A stretch of DNA of 64,000 nucleotides from Acanthaster planci (Eukaryota; Echinodermata; Asteroidea; Valvatida; Acanthasteridae). The notes under the pieces are model-generated. The model searched no databases and was not told the DNA's origin. It saw only the letters and a program-made list of their open reading frames with translations. The number at the start of each line of letters is the position of its first letter. Positions within the stretch are counted from its first letter, which is position 1. Shown one piece after another: positions 45,701 to 58,200 of this stretch. The stretch covers positions 1,188,082 through 1,252,081 of the forward strand of contig NW_019091398.1 of the NCBI RefSeq assembly GCF_001949145.1. The letters run 5' to 3'. Position numbers and translations under genes: made by a program.

Positions 45701-48439
45701 TGATTTCAATAATTTATATGCACTAGTCCTTAATATTGCTGAACATCCCATACAACCCCCCCCCTTCTACCGGTTAAGTGGCTTTACCCGACTTGCAGAT
45801 ATGTGTTTGCAGGGGAATTACCCTTACCTACTGATAGACTTCTAGTCTACTCCATTTATTCACTGACTGTCTTTTCACTGAATCCTTATTTGTACGTTAG
45901 TAGTGAGCATGCCTAAAACTATATTGGGATGACAACTTGTCATATACATGTATGTTCATATAAATCACGACGTAGATATTACTTGAAAAAATAGAAATAA
46001 GCGATTATTTTGCTTATAAAAAAAGCCAAACATCACAGAGGCAAAAAGAGTCATTCTCTAAGCTAAAATGCAACTTATCAAGAACTTTAGTCAAGCAGTA
46101 CTGTTCGGACACATTCTCAATTGACTCCATGAGGTCATGAATGTGTCAGACGTGCCACTGCAACACTGGTATAATACACAGTTGTCATAACAGAGAACAA
46201 TACACAATCATTTGATGCTCTGCATTCTATTCAATATTTTTCAGCTTGTTTGACTTATATAGTCCAAATACACCCGTTTACGTCTAAAATCCTCTGAGAG
46301 TGGTGGTACTACACCAGGGTAGGCCTATATGCTCATGGTGACAAGACTTATAGCCCTTTGTGTCGTCGTACTGACCAGATTACAGCATTGTTAACGGCGG
46401 ATCCAACTGCCGTATTGTTCTGAACCAACCATCCGATCGACCTCAACGGAGTGGTAAGTCAAATATTATTTGAAGAGCATCCCCCCACACACGCATACAG
46501 CTAAACTTGTGGGGTATTTCCTTTGTTGTCGTGTACAAACTCCCGCACAACACGCAACAAATTTCAAATCAGTCCAATCTAAATCTTATTCAATTTCCTG
46601 GGTTGAAATTTCGACCGTATGTCCCTTATATAAAACACTTCAATTTGCGACAGATTTTTACCCATAAAAATTTTCCCCTTTTTGAGTTATTTCCAAATTT
46701 CAGTTTCGTGAAGGGGTACTTCCCATTGCTCCGGTACCCCACAAGGCCCCATGTATAAGTGCACCCACCCACACCCATGTGCAGCTTTGCGTTGGTCATT
46801 GTTTGATCGGAATCTCAGGAATTCTTTTCAGACATTGGGGGGGGGGGTTAGGGAACAATAGTCTAGAGCGTGTATAGGGATTGGACATGTAGGGAGGTAC
46901 ACCTCCGTCCCATATCTTGCTGGGTGTAGGAGCTTGTGTTGTAAGTGCAAGGCTGCGAAACTATGACATAACGACCAATCGAATCCGAATTGCACCAATT
47001 CAAATTGTTGATATGAACCACAGAACCCAGGAACAACCCACCATGATAAAATTGTGGTGAAACGCAAAACCACGGATCTGAAAGGCCACTTCACGAGTGA
47101 ATTCCAAACAAGAGCGAAGGTTTGAATGTACATAATTGACAATGACAATGCATTTTGTTGATGCTCCAGGGATAACAGTTTATGCATTATTAATATTTAT
47201 GCTCTGTAACGCATGCTGTGTATAGCTTGTATGTTATGGCACAAATTTCTGATTAATGGTAACGATTTATGGATCCTGTTGGCCAAATCATTCATTGCTG
47301 ATGTTCATAAGTTATTGCTGCAACTGCTAGGTATTTTAATAGCTGTAGTTGATGCTACCATCAACACAAATGCCTGAGGAAACAACAGTTTATGGCCTAA
47401 GCCTGTCAGCTAAAGATAGAGGGCTTAGACAGTAATTGTTAACCATTAATGAAAAAACCATGGAACCAATGCCACAAATGTATTTGTCGGGATCCGCTAG
47501 AGAATAAAACGTTTCACTTCTCACGAGCCTGAGCACTCTTGACAGGCTTTCCATTTGTAACACTGGCATTGGAAAACAAAAGCGACAAAAATATGACTTT
47601 GCATACGTTATAAACATACCGACACTGCTATAGGGAGTAGTTGCATTGGAAATGGTGACGTGAGTAGCCTTTATCGCAATACTTTGTACCGTGGTAGAAT
47701 TAATGAAATTTACATGCATTATACACACAGGCAGAAATCCAATACTGCCACTATATTTTCATGTTTGGTTGGAAGGTTTTCATTTACATAGCAGAGTTTT
47801 TGATATAGTAAATAAGGGAGCCTATCAATTGTTTATTTCATACGATCTGAATGTGACCTGCTGCGTAGAGATATTGGCCCTTGAAGAGAGAGGGTTTCAG
47901 GCATTGTTACGCTACACAAGATACGCATCAACTTAACGCATTATAGCTGCGACACATCCCACTCGTTCCCATTCAGTCTCACTCTAGGTATGTGTAGGCA
48001 TTGTCGAGACTGCACCCATATTGCCATTATCTACGCCTGTAACACATCTCTGACAATTACAGTCCTATCTTTCTGAATGCTGATAATTCAATGTAGGTGA
48101 ATATGGTCTATAGAATAAGAATCCGAAATTTCATTTTGAGAACCTTTTCAGGTGAACAGTAGGCCTAACGTCTAATTAAATCAAAATCTAATTAAATCAT
48201 ATTTTGCAAATATCCCTTTTTGTTTAGGAGATAAATTGAAAAGAATTATCACTCTGAGGGCAATTAAAAAAATCACAGCAATCATATGATAATGTCATCA
48301 GAACTCTCGTTCTTGTCAACGTCAAGTTGATATATACGTTATATATACATCTTGAAGACCAGATGCGTAGGATTATTGTCAAGAAAAAAACACAAATAAA
48401 AATGTTCCATGTTTTTGTACGCCTGTTACACCTGACCTA
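42721..48439. other. Intergenic, repeat-poor to the eye
   Basis: About 5.7 kb with no convincing exon. Poly-G or poly-C runs occur at 44867, 45757 and 46839. Sequence at 46815-46870 resembles 37060-37120. Short ORFs here show no recognisable domain. Confidence 0.5.
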
Positions 48440-48690
48440 GGGGCCGTCCATAAAGTACAAAGGTCAACGCACGAAGGCGTGGGGGTGGGGTTTGTGCCGT
48501 TGCATTCATCATGCGTACAGAGGGGGGGGAAGCATTCAAGCCGGTGCGTACCGTACGAAAACCAAAAAATTGCTTGTAATGAGTCTTCAACATATCAATA
48601 CACTTGTTGGCGCCACTGCGTACGCCATGCTTACGGGGAGGGGGTCTGAAAAGTCGGTATTTCGTGCACACGTACTTAATGAATGGCCCC
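48440..48690. mobile_element. MITE with GGGGCC ends, 251 bp
   Basis: GGGGCCGTCCATAAAGTAC at the left and GTACTTAATGAATGGCCCC at the right are imperfect inverted repeats (15 of 19 positions match). The interior carries further paired GCGTACGC/GCGTAC words and a G8 run. Ends of the GGGGCCGTCCATAAA type recur in repeats of many invertebrates. No target duplication is clear. Confidence 0.65.
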
Positions 48691-48889
48691 AAGATCCGAT
48701 TGGAATTGACTTCAAACTATTTTTTAAGAATTTGCTTGATTTAATTTTTAAAATCACACTGTTAAAAAATTTCTGTCAAATAACAGTAGATTCTATCATC
48801 AATTGGCATTACAGAAGTTGCTTTTGGAGAGCACATTATACTATCATTTTTTTCTCAGTTTACGAACAGGAGATTCTTATGGAAGTCTA

Positions 48890-49341
48890 TTTAGGACATG
48901 GTGAGAAAAATCTATTCGTACATACGAATTACTATTTCGTACGTACGTATTACTAAACCATAGTTACGGATTAGTAATCCACATGTTGCATTCCATGACT
49001 AAACTTCCGTTCATTGGGCCCGAGCGGGACCACAAGAGGATGCGATTTCCTAGCAACGGAGGCTCCTTCAGTAGGAACTCCACTTTGCTGGTTCCCAAAT
49101 GACAATGAGATGCATGCGTTGTGTACGCGTCCAGCCCTGCCAACAACACAACACTCCCCACCAGTATGGCTCTTTTCAACCGATGAGGGGATGCTTCTGC
49201 TCAAGACGGAATTTTAAATGCGACCAGTGCATATATATATAGTGTCATTATTTACGAAATCGTACGTACGAAATAGTAGTCCATACTCACTAAATAGTAA
49301 TCCGTCCGTACGAATTACAGTTTCCCTTTCCATGTTCTAAA
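48890..49341. mobile_element. MITE with CGTACGTACG-rich long inverted repeats and TA target duplication
   Basis: The left end TTTAGGACATGG faces CCATGTTCTAAA at the right. Inside these, the left arm (48905-48985) and right arm (49250-49320) share ATTCGTAC..ACG, ATTACTATTTCGTACGTACG and GGATTA blocks in inverted orientation, giving arms of about 80-100 bp. TA lies on both outer flanks, as in Tc1/mariner or PIF/Harbinger insertions. The 250-bp centre has only short ORFs. Confidence 0.7.
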
Positions 49342-50694
49342 TACACTTTGGACAGTAGAATGTGCTGTCCCAAAACAACAACTTATGTAATACCAATTAA
49401 CAATTAATGTACTGTTATTTACAGACATTTTGTAAAAGCGCAGATGTGACAAAGGCACAAAAACTGTATCCTACATCTGTACAGTGACACATAATAATGC
49501 AAGCCCATAAAGTATTACAAGGGTGAAATTGGAGTTTCATGATATGATTCAAAATGAATATATGAATTTATAAATGTTGTATAGTGCAAAATGTATTGTC
49601 TTATACAGATAAAATCCATCTAGCGTACTTCCCCGATGCTGCCCCGTCAATTCTAATTTCCATTTCATCCAAAGGAACTTCCTGTTTTCTACCTCAATCA
49701 ACTTTTCACGCAACCCCCTTCAACATTATGTGCATGGTTACAGATAATTGACTAGAATGAAACGCGTTGGAATTCTAATGGCAGATTGATGGCATGAACT
49801 TTTCGACACTAGTGGGTAGGTTTCATGTCCTTCCGTTTCCAATGTATTACTGAATTGAAACCAACTAGGGCGAAGCTCTCAAAAGCAAACCAAAGTTATC
49901 TGAAAAATGACTTTTTTGAGAAAAATGTCGTCAAAGATCCAGTGGCTGCCATTTTTGGATCATAAATTCGATTCCATTGTGTTTATCGGGTAGGTCCATA
50001 TCTGTTCTTAACATGTGTAATATTTCATCTGTTTCAAATGGGCGGTTTTGTCTACGCAGTCAGTTTTCACAAAGAGGCAGTTTTTTCTATATGTATCTGA
50101 GAAAGAATTTACACAGTTCAAGGATATATGATTTTGATTTTTCGCCTAGTACCATTTAAGAGTTGAGAGTCTGTCAATCGTGTAAGCCCTCTGCATACAG
50201 ATCAAGCCTCACACAGGAAAAAAAAAAGATCACGGTTACAGCTGTGCAATTTCTTCGTTATTGTGAAAGTCGCCGAGTCTGCAACAAATCTGGGCATGCA
50301 GCTGCAGCATTGAAATGTTTGATTATTTACAGCTGAGTAAAACCTGGTAAACAGACGTTAAAAATGGTTTTGCTACTCAAGCTCAAATATTTTTGACGAA
50401 AGGAAGTATCTCATGACGATACATGTATAAGGAACTGCGCGAAGTAAAGTATTTTTTAAAAGAGATAAATTACTGTTGTCTTATAGGGTTTAATCTGACA
50501 AAACACGTATCTTTTAGAGGTGTAACCTAATCGAGGCTCACTCGTTGGGAAGCATTTAGATTAATTGAAAGGGATGAGTTACAGATAAAATGTTCTCTTT
50601 CAGATTTATAAAGCGCATCTTCGGGGATTGTTCTATGGTGAGACTACAAATATCAATTATTTATATAAAAACAATTTGTATAAATATAAAGCAG
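49342..50694. other. Intergenic, no recognised feature
   Basis: AT-rich sequence without convincing ORFs, RNA genes or transposon ends. Confidence 0.5.
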
Positions 50695-50806
50695 ATTCAT
50701 CACGGCTTTTGTGGCCCTTGCCAAACCACAAAGATTAGACAAAGTTCTTCAAGATGCTCACAGGCGCCGTCGTGCATATGATTTGCTACGCTTTACCATG
50801 ACTTAA
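50695..50806 (+). CDS. Isolated exon-like ORF, 36 residues, unknown
   Basis: After an AAAGCAG acceptor-like site the frame reads TTC ATC ACG and continues without stop to TAA at 50804-50806. The peptide includes FVALAKPQRLDKVLQDAHRR, amphipathic and basic, with coding-like codons in an otherwise non-coding stretch. It may be a terminal exon of an unseen gene or a retroposed fragment. The acceptor lacks a good pyrimidine tract, and no partner exon was found. Confidence 0.25.
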
Positions 50807-52004
50807 CACATTGGGGGTATCGGACCAAAAGCGTGACAATATGACTTATAGGCTTGGGGAGCAGATCTGTTTTGGTGCAATATACCGGTGATTATGATGA
50901 CTGTGAGACAAGACACAAAACAAGGAAACCTGACTGGTGCAGACAAGAAGCGCAACTCCACATCACTACGATACAAGCGGAATCTTCTAATGGTTGCTTC
51001 TGTATATTTTTTTATTGGACGTACAGGAACAACGACAACATTCTGGAAACACAGAAACAGAAAGGGGACTTAATTAAGAATCTTACTCGAATCGATGAGT
51101 TTCAAACTATTCACTTTCCCCTGTGACAAAGATTAACATAAATTTACATTCTGCTGGAATATATCAACTACGTCCGACAAAACTGAACTAGTCGCTAAAC
51201 CAGATATCGCTGTAATTAGAATGAAGCTGAAGCTAAAATTAGTGGGCTGGTCATAAATAAAACAAACAGAAGGCATAGTAAAAATCAACTATTGACATGT
51301 GGGAAAGTTAAGGCTAATTCATCTAATGTATCAAATGTACAAACCTGGAATATTTCCTATGGATAGCCAGACAAAGAGATATCTAGTAAATTGCAAGTAA
51401 CTCTACATGTATTTCTACATTGGCAATCACTAATGCAATCTTATCGCATCGTACAATTTAATCTGTGTAATTCCAATCTCAAATGAAATCATTCATTTAA
51501 ATTGTTCTCTTTTTCTTGCCGTTACACAGGATAAGATGGAATGATTAAAAAATACTAACAAAGAATTTCATAGTTTATTAAGTTGCGCGCGGACGCAACG
51601 CTTTTGCTCGCTGTTACGCAACAGTCCAGCTGTTATTTAATCCACTAAACATGGCTGGTAACCTCGAGCAACAATGATGAATTATTAGGGAATTCCAACA
51701 AGCAATTTCTTGATTGAATGAAGTTGAGATGAGTGTACGACAGTGAGATGAGACTAGACCTTATTAGTGATAAACAGCTAATTTCACACTACAGTGTATT
51801 TCACTCCAGGCAAAAGTACAACGGCCAATTCACAAACCAAGGTCGCATCACAGGGACGTTGTAAGCACAATTCCACTGCACAGTTCAACCGTGCACTGTC
51901 AACACAAAATATCACACTGGGTACGGCCCACATGCATGTACACGAAGCACAGTGGGCCCAATCGCTATCTACAATGCGCCCGCAAGTGACGGGCTTAGTA
52001 GTCT

Positions 52005-52200
52005 AGACTGTACTTGCGCCAAGCGTTGCGTATCTGTCAAAACGCTCCCTTGGCGATTTTGACGGCCGAACGCAACGCACACGTGTGTTATGTTAATGGA
52101 GTCGTTTTTGTGTCTGTGAAAGTGAAACGCATAAACTCTTCGCATATACGCAACGCAGCTAAAAGCGTACGTAATGAAAGGCGCCGTTACAGACTCGGAC
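52005..52200. repeat. CGCAACGC-rich inverted repeat, possible MITE
   Basis: AGCGTTGCGTAT near 52022 and ATACGCAACGC near 52145 are inverted copies. Outer ends AGACTGTACTTGCGCC and the reverse complement of GGCGCCGTTACAGACT are loosely similar. The block is richer in CpG than its surroundings. A related CGCAACGC word occurs near 51593. Confidence 0.4.
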
Positions 52201-55200
52201 AGTCTGCCAGCGCCTACCGTAGCATCCATTGTTCACATATCCCATAGGCCTCAAGCAGAAACACTCCCTCATCATCGGCTGAAGAAAGCCTTGCTGGTCT
52301 GGAGTGCTCATGTTATTGGTAGCGATGCGTCTCTAACGCGTACATTTCATGTAGTCGTTTGTGAATCAGCGAAACGCAGTCCCCTGTACTATGCAAGGGA
52401 GCCTGCTTTGTAAGGTAAATCGCGCCCTCTCTCTGTCCAGCTCGAGGCTCATAGTACACAAAAATGTTGACTGCTTCGAGTGGTGTAAAAAACTAGCTTC
52501 TTTGGTTGAGAGACTGGTTGTAATACACCATCGAAGCAGTCAAGATTTTTACAATGCGGCACACTTAGAATATCTAGAACTTACGTCTTCAAAGCTCTGC
52601 TGACTCTGCCAACTATAATCGCGCGCGAACTATAGAACTTACACAGAGCGCCAAGCTTTGCCCATCCTTCGTTTATCAAGGACACTTAGTTCATGCACAA
52701 ATAAACTTAATAATGTTCAAATAGTTTTCCGCTACAAAAGAGTCTGCAAATTGGCCCATGATGGCACGTTTGTGACACCCCTAGACAGGAAAATTAATGT
52801 TGAGGCCTAAAGATGATAGAGTTTGAAATCATTTTTTCGTTCATCTTCGAACAGGCCTTTTTAACGAAATCCCCGGAGTGCCATCAAATTTTCAAAAGAA
52901 CACATTTTCCAAGTCCGTTTTTATGAAATTTCTTTTTTGTTTCCTGAAATAGAAACGATGTTTCTAAATACAGATATCACAAGAACGAATTGAGCATATA
53001 CGTCTCCAACAAACGAACTCTAGGAAAAAAATATGTCGTACGAACAACGCTGAAAAATAATACTTAACGTTTTGAACAAAAAAATTCTACACTTGCTGGC
53101 ACTCTGGGGCTTAGTACCTTTTTATTTACCGCCATTTACTCACTATTTATCAATTTATAGGAAACGAAAACATTGCCTTAACTGGAAGAGAAATATCGTG
53201 CTAAAAAGACCTCTAACTTCATAAAATCCAAAGTACACGATGATCAGCGCAACTCGGTAAACTGGAACGCAGATGGAAAGTTACGAAATTATTTTGTTGT
53301 AGTCTTAACATAAACACTGAAATAAAATTTGAAAGAAATACTTTACTAGTTAGCAGTTTCTAAGGAAATGAGCTTGAAGGAATGATCTGCATTTACGAAA
53401 TATTGTGAAGTCTAATCTCCCCTTTGCTGACAGCAACTGGCAACCGGTCAACTCGACTGAATCTAGAAATCCATTGACTGTAGGGAGACAAACCTTTGCA
53501 AAGTTGTACACTCTCGATCTCACGTAAATATTCATGAAGTGAGAACAAACATGCATGGACAAGGGGACCCAGGAACTGTAACGGCTGAAGTGAAAGGTCA
53601 CGAATGAAATTTGTTTTTTATTCATCTCCAGGTTCCTTTTCAACAATGATACTTCTTTACAAGAATGCAAACTTAAGATAACAAACCAACTGAATGTCTG
53701 ATCAGGCCGATTCATACTTCACTCGAAATGCGACTTTGTGACGTCAGGTCAAACATTTTCTGTACAAGTTTGCAAAAGTTGAACACATTTCCACTCGAGA
53801 GAAATATCGCTCCAATCTTTCGTGACGTCCTGTTTGCTTGGCTTTTACGTTCGCCAGTAGTATGAACCGATCTTTAAGGTGATAGGGCGGCCCCAGGCAA
53901 AATGCCCGTAGGCGGGCCGCGCTAGGGTTTGGAAGCTTACTGCGTGACCTTTTACTTTCAAGCTCTACGGAAACACGAGCAACAATAAAAACATAGGTGG
54001 ATTATAATTATTACGACGAGAATGGAAATGAGGTGAAAATGAGCCATCGCTCATTGTCAATGATGACAATGATTAAGGCTGGAGAGGACTATATTCCTAA
54101 TGGATGACAAGGCTCTTACTAAGATTAATAATAGATCAATTCCCCAAATGGAAGCGGCCAATTTTCTCACAGCGACAGTACCAAACGTTTAATCACAAAG
54201 GTTACCATATAGCAAGGCGTTGCTCAGTTTTACTATAGGCAGTTCAACTAAGTTGGTCGTGCATGAGAAGTCAGACGACTTCATGAAGATGACCGATTGC
54301 ATAGTACTGGTATATACCCTCTTCAAAAAGAGGATATGGCCTACAGGTGCTATACAGTCGTAATTTCGGAACCATTGTAACAGTCCCTAAAATACGTTTA
54401 TTATTTCATTTATTTTACCACTTTACTGCATTATCGAAGTACCAAACCAACTGGTATACAGTAATGCGTGCTGAAGTCCCGCAGTGCATTTTGAGTTAAG
54501 CTGTTAGAGAGGCTTTAAAACACGTTTGCTGGAAACACATGTTGGGGTAAAGTATTCCCCTGTTATCCCCGCACCTACCTGCCTCAGGAACGTTCCAGAC
54601 TTTGTTCTACCATTTGAATCTCTACAATGATTCGTATTTCACCGAGTCATATTTCGTCAGGTGCATAAATATACCAAGTGCCAAGATGCACTTTTCTGTC
54701 CTCTTTTTCCATCACTGGAATCATGACCTATAAGATGGGCATCCGTCAGTGGGGCTTTGTTTCTGGTAACAACCCCTGGCTTCCTCCAGACGCTATAAAA
54801 ACAAGTGCAAGAGTTGCTCTCGCCACCGTTTTCCTAGTAATGGCATGTCACAGACACTTTGTATTCCCCTTCTACCACCCCCCTTCCCGCACACGCCTGG
54901 CCCGTTAGCTTAATTGCTCTCCACTCATCATTGGACCGTGTGCCGTGTGATACTCCAAGCGCAGAAGCTTCCCTCGCGCTAGCGAAGCGTGACGGCCTAC
55001 CAACCAAACTCATCAATTTTTCAAGACTACAAATGAATTCGTGCGAAGGTGGTGTGTATGGAAGGGGCAAGCGGGAATTGTACAGGGCCCGCATAACATT
55101 ATAATTTATGCGCTTTGGTGGAAGTGGCCGTCTGTGTTGACATTATGATAAAATGTCATCATAAAATAGGAAGGATGATTCCGAATGGGTAAAGTTCGGA

Positions 55201-58200
55201 TAGTGCTGCATTTGCAATGATAACGCAAAACACATTTTTGGTATCTTTGTATATCAAACTGCATTTGTACTAATTTTAGTGGGGCTTTATTTCAAATAAT
55301 TCAATGTTGGAAATAAAAGTTACACCCAACCTTTGTCTGTTTTCGCTTGTTCGTTTTTTATACCATAAATCGACTCTTAAGTTTGACCATTCTCACTGTA
55401 AGCATTTTTGCCGGGTATGTTCGGCTGTAAGTGGAGAGGAAAATTGTATTTTGCCAAAAATAGAAGTTGCTGCAAACGTCTGACTGGTAGCAACCTTGCC
55501 GGTAAAACTTGACCAAGAAAAATGAAGCAATAATTTATTTTAATGAGTTCTGTCAAGCTTTTTTTTGGGGGGGGGGGTACACGCTTTCTCCGTTGTCGTG
55601 TAAAACGCTTACAAAACACAACTGCTTGCTGGAAGGCACTCATTATTCGCTTGCCCAAAAGGACAATTTTCTCAGTAGGCTGTGGCTTACTGAAAATTCC
55701 TTCCAGCCGACGGATAGTCATGTCATTTGCATTTCATTTCATGCCGAGGTTACGGAGCAGAACATTCAGAATAGATTACATGTCCTTCATTTGCGCAAAT
55801 AGAGCGGGATACATGGGCAAGACATGTGCAGTGGTGTGGGTCTCCCGCACTTAAAAGGAGATTCAAAATGCCAGCAATTTTGTCGCCATTGAAATGAAGG
55901 TTAAATTTATACCATTGCACAGACCCGGCAATGCATACTTTTAGTCATATTTTATACAATCTAAATTTATCTTATTTTTATATTTTTCATAATTAGTCGT
56001 GTGAAGGTTCTACAGATAAGTTGTAAAAAACGTGGAAGAAAGTATCTCTGTTGTTGGTAAAGTCGCTAAAATCGTTCAGTCTTCTAGTTTGATGCGCTTT
56101 GAACAGCAATTGTTCATATAGTTTTATGATAATGATACAAATATCTCGTAAAACTGACTTCCTGGATAACCTTGAACGCGCAATATACAGCTGGCCAATT
56201 AACCATGAATATTTAATTTCTTCATAGCGACATGCAAGTCTGGCAGCCTTATTGAGCCAATGAACTTATAGCAAAAGAGAGCCACGTCACCGGGAGGCGC
56301 CGCCTCGCATTGGACGGCTCAGCAATAACCAGGCAAAAAGCAAAGTGTCTGTTGTCTGGTAACTTACCACTGGTGGAGAGAGGTGCCGATTTTGAGGAGC
56401 ACTCGTCGTTTGGAGATCAGAGGGGCAGGAGTTACACAGTCTGCGATGCCATAGCCTCTTCACTCCTCGTCTGTGATCAGTCACTCTGCTGTCTGTCATC
56501 ACTAAATTTTTTATCAGCCACTCAACATTGCAGTCTTTCGAAATCAACTGTCATCGACTGGAGTCTGAAGCGCAAGAAAGGTAACATTACTCAGAATCAA
56601 ACGTTCACAAATCGCGTGTGAATATGTACTGATACGACTTTTTCAATATCAAACCCTTACCCGCCACATAAAGCATCCACGCTATTACAAACGTAAAAGT
56701 CACTGAGTCGTAAAATTGTGTGTTGATATAGTGCTGGGAGTAATCGTATTTAATTACATAACATGTGGGTAAATCACTTCAAAGAAACAAACATGTCTCG
56801 GATACTGCATTTAACGATACGAAAACTCACCGAGCCCACACACGTGAACATAGTTCTGCCAACGGCCGCTTCGAAAACTTATTGGAACCTCGTCTCGTGA
56901 CATGGCATACTCAGGAGTGTTGATGCAGAAACAGATAAATCAATTGTTCACCTTTTGAGAGAAAAAAGTGTTAAGTGCATACAGCCAATTACATAATCCA
57001 TAAATGGAGACTGTTCGTTGCATCCTGCCATGATCACGTTCACAATTTAATTCAAAGATAATTTAAATCCTTCAGCAGAACACAACTTTTTACCTGGGCG
57101 GCGCGGGTTTTCCCATTTTTGTAAAAACTGGCGTTTATTGTTCTTGGCAAGCCGACGTCTTGATACTTTTCAATTATTTAGCCATTTACAAAGACTTCAT
57201 TAAGGATTTTCGAGAACTGTATACTGAGGCATATTCGTCTTTTCTGAAAATATTTTGGAAGTGGCTAGCTGATTTTTGTTGGTTTGTATTAAAAAAGAAA
57301 TCACCCCTGGGTCATATTTGACTTGTCCGATATTGAGATTTCTGGACTTAATGTTGCAGATGTAGACTATAGTGCTCTATCACTGGCCATTCCATAACAT
57401 GGCGGCAGGCCGTGTGCGCGATATAGTCCCTTGGACAGAACCGTTGATTTGAATAATTGTATGATTGGAAATGCTGTATAATATCTTGGACACCCCAAAA
57501 TGGGGCTATTAAATGGCACAATCTATATTTATACCATCCACCTTAAACACCGTCATTTTGGAAACCTCTTTTTTGACACAGATAAAAACCATTCAATATA
57601 GTAAGCCCACCGAGGGAACTGGAACCTGTTTTGTTTCCCCTTGTGTGAATATCTTATCAAATTGTAAAAAGCGGCAACAGCTCAGGTCGGGATTATATTT
57701 CAGAGCGTAGTGGTTTGAGACAAATGGATTCATAAAATGACTTTTTTTTACTGGAAGGCACAAATTCCAGCTATGTCACTGGAAAGCCCCATTTTCGACG
57801 TACCAAGGTATGCTACAACGGAAGTAAATATTCAGCTGTAATCAGAACATTTCCAGTAACCAACCCATCACAAGACACACTGAAATATTTGAAAAGATGA
57901 AAGAAACATTTGTAATAATAGACATAATGTTCCGACAACATTTTCCGATTTATCCATAACAAGCTTCAAACCTTCGTCATAGTATCATCCCGTCACTCGA
58001 CTTCCCGCATCTGTTTCAGCTATTATATTGTCATGTGCAACTGAAACAGCGCATGAGATTAATATCAAATTTAGAATCAACCCTTTTATGGTTGGTGAAC
58101 TTCTTCATTTTAGGAGAGCAAATTTTAAAGTCACACAGATGAATGTGCAAAACATGAGGTAGCCCCCAAATGTAATTAAAATCATTGAAACGGATCGCCA

